The notes under the pieces are model-generated. The model was not told the origin of the DNA, did no database searches, and saw nothing but the letters and a program-made list of their open reading frames with translations. From CAWBQO01 sp963790965 (GTDB lineage Bacteria; Bacteroidota; Rhodothermia; Rhodothermales; DASSAV01), in NCBI GenBank assembly GCA_963790965.1, contig CAWBQO010000001.1:248001-312000 (forward strand): a stretch of DNA of 64,000 nucleotides. Reading direction: 5' to 3'. Both the position numbers and the translations under genes were made by a program. This document shows positions 9,106 through 19,351 of this stretch, piece by piece. Position 1 is the stretch's first letter, and the number at the start of each line of letters is the position of its first letter.

Positions 9106-11802
9106 TTAGCGAACGAGCATCATCTTCTTCTGAAGCACTTCGCCACCTGCCTCCAGGCGGTAGAAGTACAGGCCGGACGCGAGGCCATTCGCCTCAAAAC
9201 GTACGTCGTAACGACCCGCACCCTGGCTCGCGTTCACGAGCGTGGTGACTTCCTGACCGAGCACGTTGTACACCTTCAGCGAGACGTGGCTTACGCTCGG
9301 CACGCTGTAGGAGATCATCGTGGACGGGCTGAACGGGTTCGGATAGTTCTGCTCCAGCACGAAGTCGGTCGGCAGATCCATGCCGGCTTCCTCATTCGCA
9401 ACAACGCGAAGCTGATCGCCGATCCACGTGTAGAACCAGTTGCGCGGCTGGCCGTGCGAGTTGTCGTTATTCCAGAAAGAGTAGGCGAGAATGCCTTCGC
9501 GGTTCACGGAAGCGACCTCGTCGTTGTCCATGATCACGAAGTCGAGCGGGATGCGCATCCCGTTCATCGGCTCGAAGGGCAGAACGGAATCGTACGCGAA
9601 GTCGGCAAAGGCAATTTTGCCTTCAATGACGTAATCGTGCCCGTTCTCCTTCGTCATGAAATAGTAGTCCTTGTCCGACTGGACGAGCAGCGAATCGAAC
9701 GAGTCGGTGCGAAGCTGCTGCGGGTAGACGTAGAACTTGTAATCCGGCTCGTCGCCTTCCGTGGCGGCACCCGAGTGGCGGATGCCCGTCTCGTTGTAAA
9801 GCCCCAGATAGATCTCCGCGCCGTCGTAGAGCCAGCGGTTCTCCGTCGCGCCGTCGGGAACGGGGACGTAGATGTCATCCGTGACGTCGAAGGCGAAGAA
9901 GAACGTGTCGGCGCTCATGGCGAGGTAAACGTCGGCGGAGAGGTCGCTGTCGCCTCCCTCGATGGCGAACGGCGTGTCCGTTCCTTCCGGAACGTGGCCC
10001 AGCCCGTCGCCCGTCGCGCTCAGATGGATCGGCGTGATGCCCATCCAGTCCGAGAGACTGCCGTCGGCCATGAATTCGGCCGGTTTGGCCATAGAGATGG
10101 TCGGAATGCCCATGCCCGTGTTGGTCACGGCAGCGGACGTAACGGTCAGCGGAGAGGTCTGTCCGATGCGGTCTTCCGCCTGTATGGCGTAGTAGTACGT
10201 GAGTTCGCCGTCATTGACCGGATAGAAGATCCGGTGCATGTAGGCTTCCATGTTCTCCGAGACGTCGGCCGCGGCGAGCATCACACCGTCGGCCTCCACA
10301 TCGGTGATCGGGTCGAAGCTGTAGTAGAGATTGTACGTCTCACTCTCTTCGCCCGGGATGTCCTGCCACGTGATGATGTTTTCGTACGGCGTGCCGGAAG
10401 GAGAGACGGTAAGGCCGGAGACTGCAACCGGCGGGTCCTTCAGGATCGGCGCGTCGCCGTAGCTGGTCAGGCGGTCGAATAGGACCTTGCCGGTCACGTC
10501 TGCGCCGGCGTTCACGGCGACCTGGAACTGCAGCTTGGAGATGCTCTCCGGATTCAGGTGCTGGTTGCCCTGGGGCACCCAGCTGGGGAGCACGAAGTCT
10601 TCGAACGGCATGACGAGGCGCTGCCACCCGCCCGTCGTGTCGCTCAGCAGCATGGTCGACGTATACTGCCACTCTTCATCAACACCGTCGCTGTTGTCAA
10701 TGATCTTGAACACGAACTTGACACCGCTGCCCTCGGAGGCAACGACCGGATCCACGACCTTGTAGAACAGGCTGAGCGCCTCGCGAGCCGCGAGGTTCGG
10801 CACGGACGAAGTCAGATCGACATCCGCGCTGCCGCCCCAACTTTCCCCGCCCTTCACGTTGTAAGTAAACAACATGGCACCGGTGCCCTGCACCGTGTCC
10901 GTCGTGACGATCTCACGCGAGGACGTGCCGCCGCCGTTATTCCAGCCGCCCGGGGCGGTGTCGAAGGCGTGCAGCAGGTCGTACTTGACGCCGCTGACGT
11001 ACATGTTGTCAAACGCCACGATGCCGTTGCTCAGGCTGTCGCCCGTGCGCACGCTCGTCGGAGCGAAGAACTCGAACGTCCAGCCGGAAATCTGGTCGAG
11101 ATTGAGTTCGAGATTGCCCAGCAGGCCGCTCCAGCAGCCCGACTGCGTGGCAGGATCGCCATCAGGATTACAGCCCGGGCGGTAGAATCCCTCGGAGGTC
11201 GGGTTCGCAATGCCCATATCCACGAGCGGGATGCTGACGTTGTGCCAGCCCGGCGCTACCGAAGCCGCGAGCGGGTTGGTCGGAAGCACCGTAGCCCAGT
11301 CTTCCGTCTCCGAGTTGGGAGCGGTTCCGAGGCCGAGGCTGGCGTCATGCAGTTTGAACCGCATTTCCATGGCCCGGGTGGCCGCCTGGAGCACGTTGTA
11401 CGAAAGGTGGATGGTCGTGAAGTCGGAAAGGTCGTAGAGCTTCCCCATCGTCGCGAAGGAATCCGGTAGCTGATGCCCGAGGCCCGATGAGCCGCCGTAG
11501 CCTGTCGAATTGGCATCGGCAAACATTTGCCACTGAACGAGAAGGGCGTGCATTCCCTGGACGGGATCGACGCCATACTCGCCCGGAAGCACGTCGTAGC
11601 GGAAGAACGACTTGTTCTGCTCCGTTGCGTTCATGAGGTAGGTTGCGTTCCAGAACGAGGTGTCGGCCAGGCTCTCGAACATGTTGAGGTGCGGCACGGA
11701 TGGAGCTTGCTCCATGGCCGTAGACTGGGCGCGCGCCTGTCCTGCTCCTAGGAGCAGCGCAGATACGGCCAGGCCGGTTAGTACTGTAGCGAGACGTTTC
11801 AT
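9106..11802 (-). CDS. T9SS-sorted multi-domain carbohydrate-binding surface protein
   Basis: An 898-residue secreted protein with no recognisable catalytic domain. A signal peptide (cut after AGQARA) leads two similar beta-sandwich regions with galactose-binding or CBM11-like character: about residues 40-280 (SLADTSFWN to FDNMYVSG) and 285-455 (FDTAPGGWNNGGGTSS to VLFDRLTSYG). A fibronectin-III-like domain follows (about 460-570), then a CBM9-like domain (about 580-810, with DVTDD and NRWLYDGAEIYLGLY) of the kind found at the ends of xylanases. The C-terminal T9SS sorting domain contains EQNYPNPFSPSTMISYSVP. It lies between the PorV-like gene and the GH10 gene. Inferred role: holding xylan at the cell surface for the neighbouring xylanase and receptor. 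Confidence 0.85.
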   Translation of the reverse strand: MKRLATVLTGLAVSALLLGAGQARAQSTAMEQAPSVPHLNMFESLADTSFWNATYLMNATEQNKSFFRYDVLPGEYGVDPVQGMHALLVQWQMFADANSTGYGGSSGLGHQLPDSFATMGKLYDLSDFTTIHLSYNVLQAATRAMEMRFKLHDASLGLGTAPNSETEDWATVLPTNPLAASVAPGWHNVSIPLVDMGIANPTSEGFYRPGCNPDGDPATQSGCWSGLLGNLELNLDQISGWTFEFFAPTSVRTGDSLSNGIVAFDNMYVSGVKYDLLHAFDTAPGGWNNGGGTSSREIVTTDTVQGTGAMLFTYNVKGGESWGGSADVDLTSSVPNLAAREALSLFYKVVDPVVASEGSGVKFVFKIIDNSDGVDEEWQYTSTMLLSDTTGGWQRLVMPFEDFVLPSWVPQGNQHLNPESISKLQFQVAVNAGADVTGKVLFDRLTSYGDAPILKDPPVAVSGLTVSPSGTPYENIITWQDIPGEESETYNLYYSFDPITDVEADGVMLAAADVSENMEAYMHRIFYPVNDGELTYYYAIQAEDRIGQTSPLTVTSAAVTNTGMGIPTISMAKPAEFMADGSLSDWMGITPIHLSATGDGLGHVPEGTDTPFAIEGGDSDLSADVYLAMSADTFFFAFDVTDDIYVPVPDGATENRWLYDGAEIYLGLYNETGIRHSGAATEGDEPDYKFYVYPQQLRTDSFDSLLVQSDKDYYFMTKENGHDYVIEGKIAFADFAYDSVLPFEPMNGMRIPLDFVIMDNDEVASVNREGILAYSFWNNDNSHGQPRNWFYTWIGDQLRVVANEEAGMDLPTDFVLEQNYPNPFSPSTMISYSVPSVSHVSLKVYNVLGQEVTTLVNASQGAGRYDVRFEANGLASGLYFYRLEAGGEVLQKKMMLVR

Positions 11803-11875
11803 TGCACGTTACTTGCTGGTTGCGGTGATGGAAAGACGAGCCGCCGGAGGCAAGCCCGATTGGATGAACAATGGG

Positions 11876-12937
11876 TTAGAAGTGAAGGCGGAAGTCGAGC
11901 ATGGTGACCTGCCCGAGTTCTTCAAAAGGCACATAGGCGAAGTCTGCCCCGAACCGCACGCCGGCGAGGCGCACGTCGAGGCCGCCGCCATAGGACATAT
12001 GCGAGTCGATATCCTGAATAGCGAGATCTTTATAACCGACGCGCAAGCTCAAGCTCGTTGCGCCGAGGCTGTAGTGCAGCTCAGAACCGAAGTCTGCGTT
12101 GAGGCTGTTGTCGTTCGTCTGCTGCGCGTCGCTCAGAAGGTCGAGCCGCAGCCCGGCTGTGTTGATAACGGGCAGCGCCACGCCGAACTTGAAGGAGAGC
12201 GGCAAGTCCCACTCATCGGTGTCGATGCGGGCCGGAATGCCGTCGTTGCTGCCGGAGGAGGTGGGGTCGACGTCGGTAAAGACCTGCGTGTTGATGCCGC
12301 TCATCTGCATCCGCCCGCCGAAGTTCATGATCGAGGCCCCGAGCCGCAGCCCGTTCAGGTACTCGCTCTGGAGAATGAATCCAATGTCGAACGCGGCGGT
12401 GCTGGCCGCCATGTCGTAGATGTTCTCGCGAACGTACTTCGCCGTGCCGCCGATGTAGAAAGCGTCCGTAAGCGGCTGCGCGTAGGAAAGCCCCACGACG
12501 AGCGCGCCGGCACCAAAGGTCTCGCCGGTCCCGTCGGGTAAATCCACCGTCGTCACGTCCATTCGTCCGTGGTCGAGCTGCGCGATGCTAAAGCCCACGA
12601 CGCCCGCCCGCGTAACCGGGACGACGAGTCCAAAGGCGTTGTAGTCCGTGTCGACGAGATACCGCGTGTTTGAGAAGAATAGTCCGCCGCGACTCGTGCC
12701 TTCATAGGCGCGGGCAGCACCGGCGGGGTTCCAGTAGAGCGCGTCGGCACCGGTGGCGACCGCCGTGTAAGCCTGGCCGAGGGCGCTTCCGCGCGCGCCC
12801 GTTCCCATGGTGAGGAACGGTGCCGCCGAGGTGGCGACGCGGCTCTGCGCCTGCGCGTCGGTCTGCGAAAGGAGGCATGCCGTGAGCAGCAGGAGCGCAA
12901 CGAACCGGCATCCGCCGTTGAAGATTGGTCTGTTCAT
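11876..12937 (-). CDS. PorV/PorQ-family outer-membrane barrel protein
   Basis: A 353-residue predicted outer-membrane beta-barrel with a signal peptide ending at AQAQ. The N-terminal signature (APFLTMGTGARGSALGQAYT, then DALYWNPAGAA) and the C-terminal amphipathic strand ending in FRLHF match the PorV/UPF0164 family. PorV proper shuttles T9SS cargo to the attachment complex, but genomes of this lineage carry several paralogues beside TonB receptors. It is placed between two large surface proteins (37 bp and 73 bp gaps) in the xylan operon. It may act as a locus-specific cargo adaptor for the surface proteins; that role is inference. Confidence 0.85.
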   Translation of the reverse strand: MNRPIFNGGCRFVALLLLTACLLSQTDAQAQSRVATSAAPFLTMGTGARGSALGQAYTAVATGADALYWNPAGAARAYEGTSRGGLFFSNTRYLVDTDYNAFGLVVPVTRAGVVGFSIAQLDHGRMDVTTVDLPDGTGETFGAGALVVGLSYAQPLTDAFYIGGTAKYVRENIYDMAASTAAFDIGFILQSEYLNGLRLGASIMNFGGRMQMSGINTQVFTDVDPTSSGSNDGIPARIDTDEWDLPLSFKFGVALPVINTAGLRLDLLSDAQQTNDNSLNADFGSELHYSLGATSLSLRVGYKDLAIQDIDSHMSYGGGLDVRLAGVRFGADFAYVPFEELGQVTMLDFRLHF

Positions 12938-12974
12938 AATTCTTAGCCTTGCAGCACTTGTAGAGATCAGAAGG

Positions 12975-15900
12975 CTACTTGATTAAGGCAAACTTGCCGG
13001 TTTTCTCGCCGATGCCGTCTGCCTTCACGTGGTAGTAGTACACCCCGTAGGCAACCTCCTGATTGTCTTCGGTCAGGAGGTCCCACCATTCCGCGCCGTC
13101 TCCGGCCACGCCCTCATGGTAGAGCGTGCGGACAAGCTCGCCGCGTAGCGTGTAGATCTTGATGGTGCAGGTCTCCGGCAGCCGGATGAACTGGATCATG
13201 CGCGGCCCGCGCCCGGTGACGCTCGGGCTTGGCTCCCACTCCGCCGCAGCCACGTAGGGATTGGGAACGACGGCGATGCGGTCCATCTCCTCGGACGCTC
13301 TCGCCTCGTCGGTGTACCCTGAAGCCATGGTGAACTGGAAGAAATCTCCCCGAGCAAACGGCCGCTTCGTGCCGATGTGAACAACGGCTCCCGCAGCGGG
13401 GGGGCGGCTCTCTCCGCCGAAAGCAGCGAAGCCAACCTGGTAGCGGGTGTCGTAGAGCTTGATCAGATTGCCACGCAGATCGCTCAGGATGAAGGTATCC
13501 CCCGTTAGATCGAGTACGCCGTTTTGGTTCTGGTCATACGCGAGGATGCCGCACGGCTTGTCGGCCGTCACGTTGTAGCACGAGAACGGCAGGTCCACCC
13601 CGTTCAGGTAGCCCTTATCGGCGATCGTCGGCGTGGTGTAGGGCGTATCGGAGAAGCGAAGCTCGTATTCGGCAAAGCTCTCCCGGTGCCGGGTAGCCGA
13701 CGTGTCCGGCTTGATGGTCGAGATGAACCAGTTCGTGTTCAGCCCCGGAATGCGCGCAGGATTGCGGTTGAAAACCGTTTCTCCCTCACTCGTGCCCATC
13801 CAGCCGGAGCGGTCCATATCGAGCATGGTCTTGTCGTTGAACAGATCGATCACGAAGCCGTCCACGACGGGCGTGCGGGAAACGATGGGCGCGCGGGAAA
13901 TCAGGACCTCGTTCGTTGTGATGTTGCGAAGCTCGTATCCGGTGGTGGTATAAACGTCCATCCCGACCTTAGTAGAGTCGAAGAACGTGACGCGGTAAAC
14001 GGCGTCGGTGTCAAGCTCGGCGCTGTTGACGACGGTAACTTCCGCCGAACCGGTGCCTCTGCCTTCGGTGAGCGTGCTAAGGTCCTGCATCGTGCTGGCG
14101 TCCACATATCCGGCAGCACGTGCGCGCGGCACGACGACGGCCACGTTGGTGGTCAGGCGACGAACGTTGAACGTATTCTCTTGCGGATCGAGCTGCTGCC
14201 CCTCTCCTTCGTCACCACGCACGCATTCGGGATTCTGCGTCCCGTGATCGTAGGCCACGAGGGCGTAGTAGTACGTCTTGCCGTTCGTCACATCGCGGTC
14301 GATGTAGGAGAACTCGAGTCCGGTATCGGTGCCGAGATCGAAAAAGGCGGTGTTTTCGTAAACGGGCACGCGCCCGACGATGCCGTTCTTCTTGTCCCAG
14401 CGCGCGATGGGTTTGTAAAAGCTCGCGATGCCGTTCACGTCCGTGATCGTGCGCGCGTCGGAGAGAAGCTCGTCGGTACCGCGGTAGAGCTTGTATCCCT
14501 CGAAGTCGCGGCACTGCGTGAACCGGTCCCAGGATGTCAGCGACAGCGTGTCCCACGAAAGCACGACAAAGCCGTCGCCTTGCTCCGCTTTAAGCGTCGG
14601 CGGAATAGGCGGTTGTGCAAACCGGTAGTCGGCGTTATAGATGTTTTGCACCGTCTGCCGATTCTTGAAGAAGTCCTGTGCGTCCTCGCCGAAGATCCAT
14701 GCGGTCGAGAAGAAGTCCGTCTCCTGCGGCCCGAGGTTCACGGGCCCCGAAGAGAAGTTGACGAACGGCTCGATGTCGGCCACGAGAGACGCCGCAGGCT
14801 CTTGCGTGATCTCGAACTGATTCTCGCGAATGCGATCCCACATCCAGCGGTCGGACGTCATGTTTGTCGCGTTATCCGGCTGGTAGCGAGAACGGGTGCT
14901 GAGGTGGAAACCGGTAAGCCCGATCTGGTCGCTCTCGTCAACATCGAGCTGATCGAAGTTCGGTTCGCCCGCCGTCGGGCGCCCGTCGCCTTCGCCTTCA
15001 TCCGGTGCCGTATAGCCAAAGTCGAAAGGTCCGAGACCGTCGCGGCCGTAGTCGTCGTTAATCAACTCGCCGACGTCATAGACGCCGTTGCCGTTTGCGT
15101 CGGTGTAGCCGACCCAGTCGAGGTTCTCGTCTTCCGGCCACCAGACGCCTTTCACGTAGGCCGGGCGGTCTTCGAGCCGACCGTACTTCTGCTCGAACTT
15201 GACGAGGTCGTACTTGGCGCTCGAGTTGATGTAATTGCGGATGTTGTCACGCCCGACGATCGGCGAGACCGCTCCTCCGCCGTTCGGCGTAAACCGGTGC
15301 TCGTCGATGATGCCGTCCTGGTCGTTGTCCTGGCCGTCGATGTCGTTGGCCGGACTTTCAAGGAAGGCAAAGCCAACGTAGCCGAGCGGGTAATTCTGCC
15401 CGGCTCCGTGCGGCGTGCCGATGCCGTCGCGGTCCCAGCCGTAGGCCACGTCGAGGAGCGGGTCATATGCCGCGAGCTCGTCGCCCTCCTCCTCGCCAAG
15501 TCCGAAGTCGACAAATTGCGTAAAGAAGAGGCCGGTTTTCACGTCGTTGCCCGGACACAGGCTGCGGACGTACTCGCGGTAGAGCGGCTCGGCGTGCATT
15601 TCGAGCGCGTTCGGCGGGTACGATCCGCCGAGGTCGATGCACTCTCCGTAGTGCGTTGCGCCGGTATTCGTGATCCGGTAGAGCAGGAACATGACGTCTT
15701 CGGCGAGGATGTTCGACCACTGCAGCGCGCGCACCTGAACCTGCAAAGCCAGGCCGCCCTTCGTGGAATCTTGATGATCCGGGTAGAAGACGCCGTACTG
15801 GCTGTAGGGCGAGCCGGTGAGCGGATTGATCTGGTAGGTACGGTCCCTCATGTCGTCCATGACGTAGAACGTCTCCTGATCGGCGTTGAAGACGCCTTTA

Positions 15901-16493
15901 CCAAAGAGGCCATTCCAGCTTCCCGGCCAGCCCGCGTCCTCCATCTGCAACTTGTCGGGCCAGATGGTCGGCCATGAAGTCGGGTCGGTGCTGATGGCGG
16001 GAACAGGCTCGCGAAGGCCGTTCGCGCTGACGCGCAAGGTGTTGTGAAAGCCCGGCAGCGGCAGCCAGCCCCACACGCTGCCGTCGTCGCCGACGGTGGT
16101 GCCGATGTTCGATCCGCGGAAGTTGAGCACCACCGGATCGAGCAGCGTGTCGCGGCCGCCCCAGTACGAACGATCGCCCTTGATGAGCGCCGCCACAACC
16201 ACCGCGATGCCGTCGATGTGCCGCCCGCCGATGCCGCGCGGCCAGACGCCCCACGGCACGTCGTCCCAGCGCGAAAACTCGCCGTGATTGCGATAGTTGG
16301 TCTCGATCAGGTTGCCATCGAGAATGCCGCGTGCAATCGCGACCTCCGAGCCGCGAAGCTCGTCGGGGATGGTCGAGCCTTCCTGTGCGAGTGCCCGTTC
16401 CGGCGTCGCCACCGAAATGAAGGCCATCAGCAGGCCGAGCAGCAATGCGCGCGCGCCGGATCTGAGAGGATGAAAGGTAAGGAAACTCATCAT
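12975..16493 (-). CDS. Large secreted surface protein with FlgD-like C-terminal domain
   Basis: An 1172-residue exported protein with a signal peptide (ending PERALAQ) and no recognised catalytic motif. It is rich in Asp, Asn and Tyr. It carries several calcium-site-like acidic repeats, for example DIDGQDNDQDGIIDEH and DANGNGVYDVGE. A fibronectin-III-like stretch lies at about residues 630-750 (FVVLSWDTLS, FEGYKLYRGTDELL, YYYALVAYDHG). It ends with a FlgD-like/T9SS-type sandwich (VVPNPYVAAAEWEP, IKIYTLRGELVRT, VAYGVYYYHVKA). Proteins of this layout occur next to TonB receptors and PorV-family proteins in Rhodothermota and Ignavibacteria and are uncharacterised. With no SusD gene nearby, it is a candidate for the surface ligand-binding partner of the adjacent receptor. 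Confidence 0.75.
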   Translation of the reverse strand: MMSFLTFHPLRSGARALLLGLLMAFISVATPERALAQEGSTIPDELRGSEVAIARGILDGNLIETNYRNHGEFSRWDDVPWGVWPRGIGGRHIDGIAVVVAALIKGDRSYWGGRDTLLDPVVLNFRGSNIGTTVGDDGSVWGWLPLPGFHNTLRVSANGLREPVPAISTDPTSWPTIWPDKLQMEDAGWPGSWNGLFGKGVFNADQETFYVMDDMRDRTYQINPLTGSPYSQYGVFYPDHQDSTKGGLALQVQVRALQWSNILAEDVMFLLYRITNTGATHYGECIDLGGSYPPNALEMHAEPLYREYVRSLCPGNDVKTGLFFTQFVDFGLGEEEGDELAAYDPLLDVAYGWDRDGIGTPHGAGQNYPLGYVGFAFLESPANDIDGQDNDQDGIIDEHRFTPNGGGAVSPIVGRDNIRNYINSSAKYDLVKFEQKYGRLEDRPAYVKGVWWPEDENLDWVGYTDANGNGVYDVGELINDDYGRDGLGPFDFGYTAPDEGEGDGRPTAGEPNFDQLDVDESDQIGLTGFHLSTRSRYQPDNATNMTSDRWMWDRIRENQFEITQEPAASLVADIEPFVNFSSGPVNLGPQETDFFSTAWIFGEDAQDFFKNRQTVQNIYNADYRFAQPPIPPTLKAEQGDGFVVLSWDTLSLTSWDRFTQCRDFEGYKLYRGTDELLSDARTITDVNGIASFYKPIARWDKKNGIVGRVPVYENTAFFDLGTDTGLEFSYIDRDVTNGKTYYYALVAYDHGTQNPECVRGDEGEGQQLDPQENTFNVRRLTTNVAVVVPRARAAGYVDASTMQDLSTLTEGRGTGSAEVTVVNSAELDTDAVYRVTFFDSTKVGMDVYTTTGYELRNITTNEVLISRAPIVSRTPVVDGFVIDLFNDKTMLDMDRSGWMGTSEGETVFNRNPARIPGLNTNWFISTIKPDTSATRHRESFAEYELRFSDTPYTTPTIADKGYLNGVDLPFSCYNVTADKPCGILAYDQNQNGVLDLTGDTFILSDLRGNLIKLYDTRYQVGFAAFGGESRPPAAGAVVHIGTKRPFARGDFFQFTMASGYTDEARASEEMDRIAVVPNPYVAAAEWEPSPSVTGRGPRMIQFIRLPETCTIKIYTLRGELVRTLYHEGVAGDGAEWWDLLTEDNQEVAYGVYYYHVKADGIGEKTGKFALIK

Positions 16494-16555
16494 GGGTAAA
16501 GATTCACAACGCGAAGGGCGTGTCTGCTATCGTTCAGAATAAAGGTGCCGCCTGG

Positions 16556-19351
16556 CTAAAACTCGTACCGTAGACCCACGATGAGGCGCCTCGGACCGGA
16601 GAAACGCCAGGTCTCGATGTAGTAGTCTTCAAGCGTATTGAGCCGGGCCGCCTCGGCACCGCTGCGCCGGTAAAGCTCCATATCCACGGACTCGTCGGCG
16701 CGGCCGGTGTCGTTGTAGACTTCGTTGTGGCTGCGGGTGTCGAACAGGTTCTCGATCTGCGCCATCAAGCTCAGGTTACCGAGGATGCCGGGCCGGTAAT
16801 AAACCCGCACGTCGGAGGTGAACGTGCTCGGTCGGTCCGCATTATTCTCAATGAGCGAGTTGCGGTACTTCCGCCGGGTGGTGTAGGGGCGTCCCGACTG
16901 GAAGCGGTTGACCATTGTGAGCATGAGCGCCTTCGCGGGCGTGAGCGTAATGCTGTTCGTCAGCACGTGCCGCCGGTCCCAGTCGAGGCGGACGAGCCGG
17001 AGAATGTCGTCCTGTTGGGCCTGGAAGCGCTGGAACGCCTCCCGCGGATCGGACGAAGTGCCGCCGGCAAACTGCAGCGTGTAGTCGATGTCCCAGGCGA
17101 TCGGCCCGACGGGCTTCTGGAAGAGCGACAGCGTGATCCCGCGTGAGGTGCCTACGTCGCGGTTGATGTACCGGACGAAGAGTGCCGACTGAAGGTCGCG
17201 CCGCACTTCGACACCGATCAGGTTGCGAATGTCCTTGGAGAAGAGGGTCATCTCCATGCCGAGGCTTTCCGTCAGGCCCTGCTGAAGACCTATTTCGAAC
17301 TGCAGCGTGCGCTCGGGGTCGAGGCCGGCGTTCCCGAAGTCGACGGTAGCGTCGGGCGAGACCTCGTAGTTCGGATTGCGATAGAGAATGTCGAACCGGG
17401 GCGTCTGGAAGAAGAGTCCCGCCGAAAAACGGACGACACCGCTCGCAGAAATCGGGAAGGCAATCCCGAGCCGCGGGCTGACCTGGAAGCGGACCGGTGC
17501 CTGCTCGCGGTTGGAGACGTACCCGTTGAAAGCGCCGTTCTCGTCAAAAGAGGGGATCTGCAAGGAATCGGCCTGGCCCCAATCAACCGGGATCTTGAAG
17601 TCCGGCTGAAAATAGTCGAAGCGGACACCCGCGTTCACGATGAGGTTGTTGACCTCCATCTTGTCCTGGATGTACGCGGCCAGCTCCATCGGCCGAACTT
17701 CCATCGTATCGCGCCCCCACGGGTTGATCGACGGCTGCGGGACGTAGTTGCGGCTCTGCGTCACGTCGATGCTGTAGTTGCCGCGCCAGAGGTGATGCAG
17801 GCGCGCCGAGACGCCCATCTTGATCTGGTGCGCCCGCGTGATCTGGTTCGTAAAGTCCGCCATGAGCGCGTGCGTCTCCGTCAGGTCCGCGCCGTTGTAG
17901 AGATCGTTGCCGCCGGTCGCAAACATCGCGGTGCCGACCACATTGCCGACGAGGTTGGACACGTAGCGGCTGTCGAGCACGCCCGTGGCGTCGAAGTCAT
18001 TGGGGATATCGTAGAGCCGCGACTCGCCGCGGTCGCGCAGATAGCTGTAGTTGAGGTTGGCAAAAGCCTTCGCCCCGAACGTCATCTGCAGACCAGCCAT
18101 GTGGAACTGGCTGCGGTTGTAGTAGCGATTCTCGCCGTCGGGATTGTACTTGTTCGTGTGGTAGTTGTCGTAGCCGAGATTCCACCCGTGGTTGCGCTGG
18201 TACATTCCATTGTACTCCAGCCGCATCATCCGCGAGAGGCGGAATGTGAGCGAGCCGTTGAGCGTGTAGCGGTCGTGGTAGGACGGCACGTACGACTGGT
18301 CCCCCGTCGAGGCAAGAATCCAGTTGTTGGCGTCGGGCGAGTCGAGGTTCTGCGACGAGTCCGACGGGACGAACAGGCGCCGGGAGATCTCATTGCCGTC
18401 GGCATGGTAATAGCGCCCTGAAAGGTTGATTCCGAGACGGTTCTTGATCAGTGGCCCGCCAATTGAGGCCTGAAGATCCGTGCGCCCGATAGCACCGGCT
18501 GCTTTGTAGTACGGAACGTAGACCGTCTGGAAGTCGGTCGAGCGCAGCGTCGCACCCGGACCCGACGTGCGTTCCAGGTACTCCAGCTCGCGATTTGAAG
18601 CAACACCGCCCACCTCCGTCGCAATGGACCCGCTCCAGGAGGAAGGCGCATCCTTCGTGACGATGTTCACGATGCCGGACATGGCCTGGCCGTACTCGGC
18701 GTTGAACACGCCGGAGATGACTTCCAGGCCGGAGACCATGTTCTTCTCTATGTCGAACGCGGCGCTGTTATTGAGCGGGTTATTGATCGGCATACCGTTG
18801 ACGAGGTACGCCACTTCGCCCGTTCGTCCGCCACGGAAGTGCCCGTCCACGACGCCCGCCTGCAGGTTGATCACGTCGCCGATGTTCGAGACCGGGAGCG
18901 CGGCAAGCTGCGCCTCGTCCACGTAAGACGTGGTGGTGGTGCGGTCCATCTCGACGAGCGGCCGTTCGGCCGTGACGACGACCTCCTCTCCCTCGATCAC
19001 CTCCTCGCGCATCGTGATGTCGATGGTAGTCGTCTTGTCGACCACGACGTTGACGTTCTCGACCCGCGTCTCCGCGAAGCCCACATACCGGAAGACGAGC
19101 GCGTAAACGCCGGGCTTGAGGTTGATCATGTCGTAGTAGCCGTCCAGGTCGGTCACGGTCCCGGTGCTGGTGCCGTCGAGCACGATCTGGACGCCCGGCA
19201 GCGGCTCGCCGGTCGGATCGGTTACCCGGCCGGAGATCTTGCCGGTGGTACCGGCCCACACGGCCGGCGCAAGGGTACCGCAGAGCAGAAGTAGAATGGC
19301 AAGCAGGGCGACGCGCGCCCGACGGGCCTTCAGGTGACAACACTCGCGCAT
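16556..19351 (-). CDS. TonB-dependent receptor with N-terminal CarboxypepD-like domain
   Basis: Outer-membrane receptor predicted to import xylan-derived oligosaccharides. The frame opens at a GTG (19396), but ATG at 19351 starts a better signal peptide (931 residues). The mature N-terminus is a carboxypeptidase-regulatory-like domain (GKISGRVTDPTGEPLPGVQI to DITMREEVIEGEEVVV). A plug follows (SNIGDVINLQAGVVDGHFRG, then EYGQAMSGIVNIVTKDA), and then a ~22-strand barrel ending in the terminal strand GLRYEF. The architecture is SusC-like, yet no SusD homologue is present; its neighbours are the 1172-residue protein and the PorV-family protein. The LacI gene lies 65 bp upstream on the same strand, so the regulator and receptor are probably co-transcribed. 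Confidence 0.92.
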   Translation of the reverse strand: MRECCHLKARRARVALLAILLLLCGTLAPAVWAGTTGKISGRVTDPTGEPLPGVQIVLDGTSTGTVTDLDGYYDMINLKPGVYALVFRYVGFAETRVENVNVVVDKTTTIDITMREEVIEGEEVVVTAERPLVEMDRTTTTSYVDEAQLAALPVSNIGDVINLQAGVVDGHFRGGRTGEVAYLVNGMPINNPLNNSAAFDIEKNMVSGLEVISGVFNAEYGQAMSGIVNIVTKDAPSSWSGSIATEVGGVASNRELEYLERTSGPGATLRSTDFQTVYVPYYKAAGAIGRTDLQASIGGPLIKNRLGINLSGRYYHADGNEISRRLFVPSDSSQNLDSPDANNWILASTGDQSYVPSYHDRYTLNGSLTFRLSRMMRLEYNGMYQRNHGWNLGYDNYHTNKYNPDGENRYYNRSQFHMAGLQMTFGAKAFANLNYSYLRDRGESRLYDIPNDFDATGVLDSRYVSNLVGNVVGTAMFATGGNDLYNGADLTETHALMADFTNQITRAHQIKMGVSARLHHLWRGNYSIDVTQSRNYVPQPSINPWGRDTMEVRPMELAAYIQDKMEVNNLIVNAGVRFDYFQPDFKIPVDWGQADSLQIPSFDENGAFNGYVSNREQAPVRFQVSPRLGIAFPISASGVVRFSAGLFFQTPRFDILYRNPNYEVSPDATVDFGNAGLDPERTLQFEIGLQQGLTESLGMEMTLFSKDIRNLIGVEVRRDLQSALFVRYINRDVGTSRGITLSLFQKPVGPIAWDIDYTLQFAGGTSSDPREAFQRFQAQQDDILRLVRLDWDRRHVLTNSITLTPAKALMLTMVNRFQSGRPYTTRRKYRNSLIENNADRPSTFTSDVRVYYRPGILGNLSLMAQIENLFDTRSHNEVYNDTGRADESVDMELYRRSGAEAARLNTLEDYYIETWRFSGPRRLIVGLRYEF

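Noticed and set aside
8950..11469. Plus-strand frames of 300-510 codons opposite the carbohydrate-binding protein
   Set aside because: His/Arg/Val-rich antisense translations without domains; similar shadows lie opposite most minus-strand genes here.
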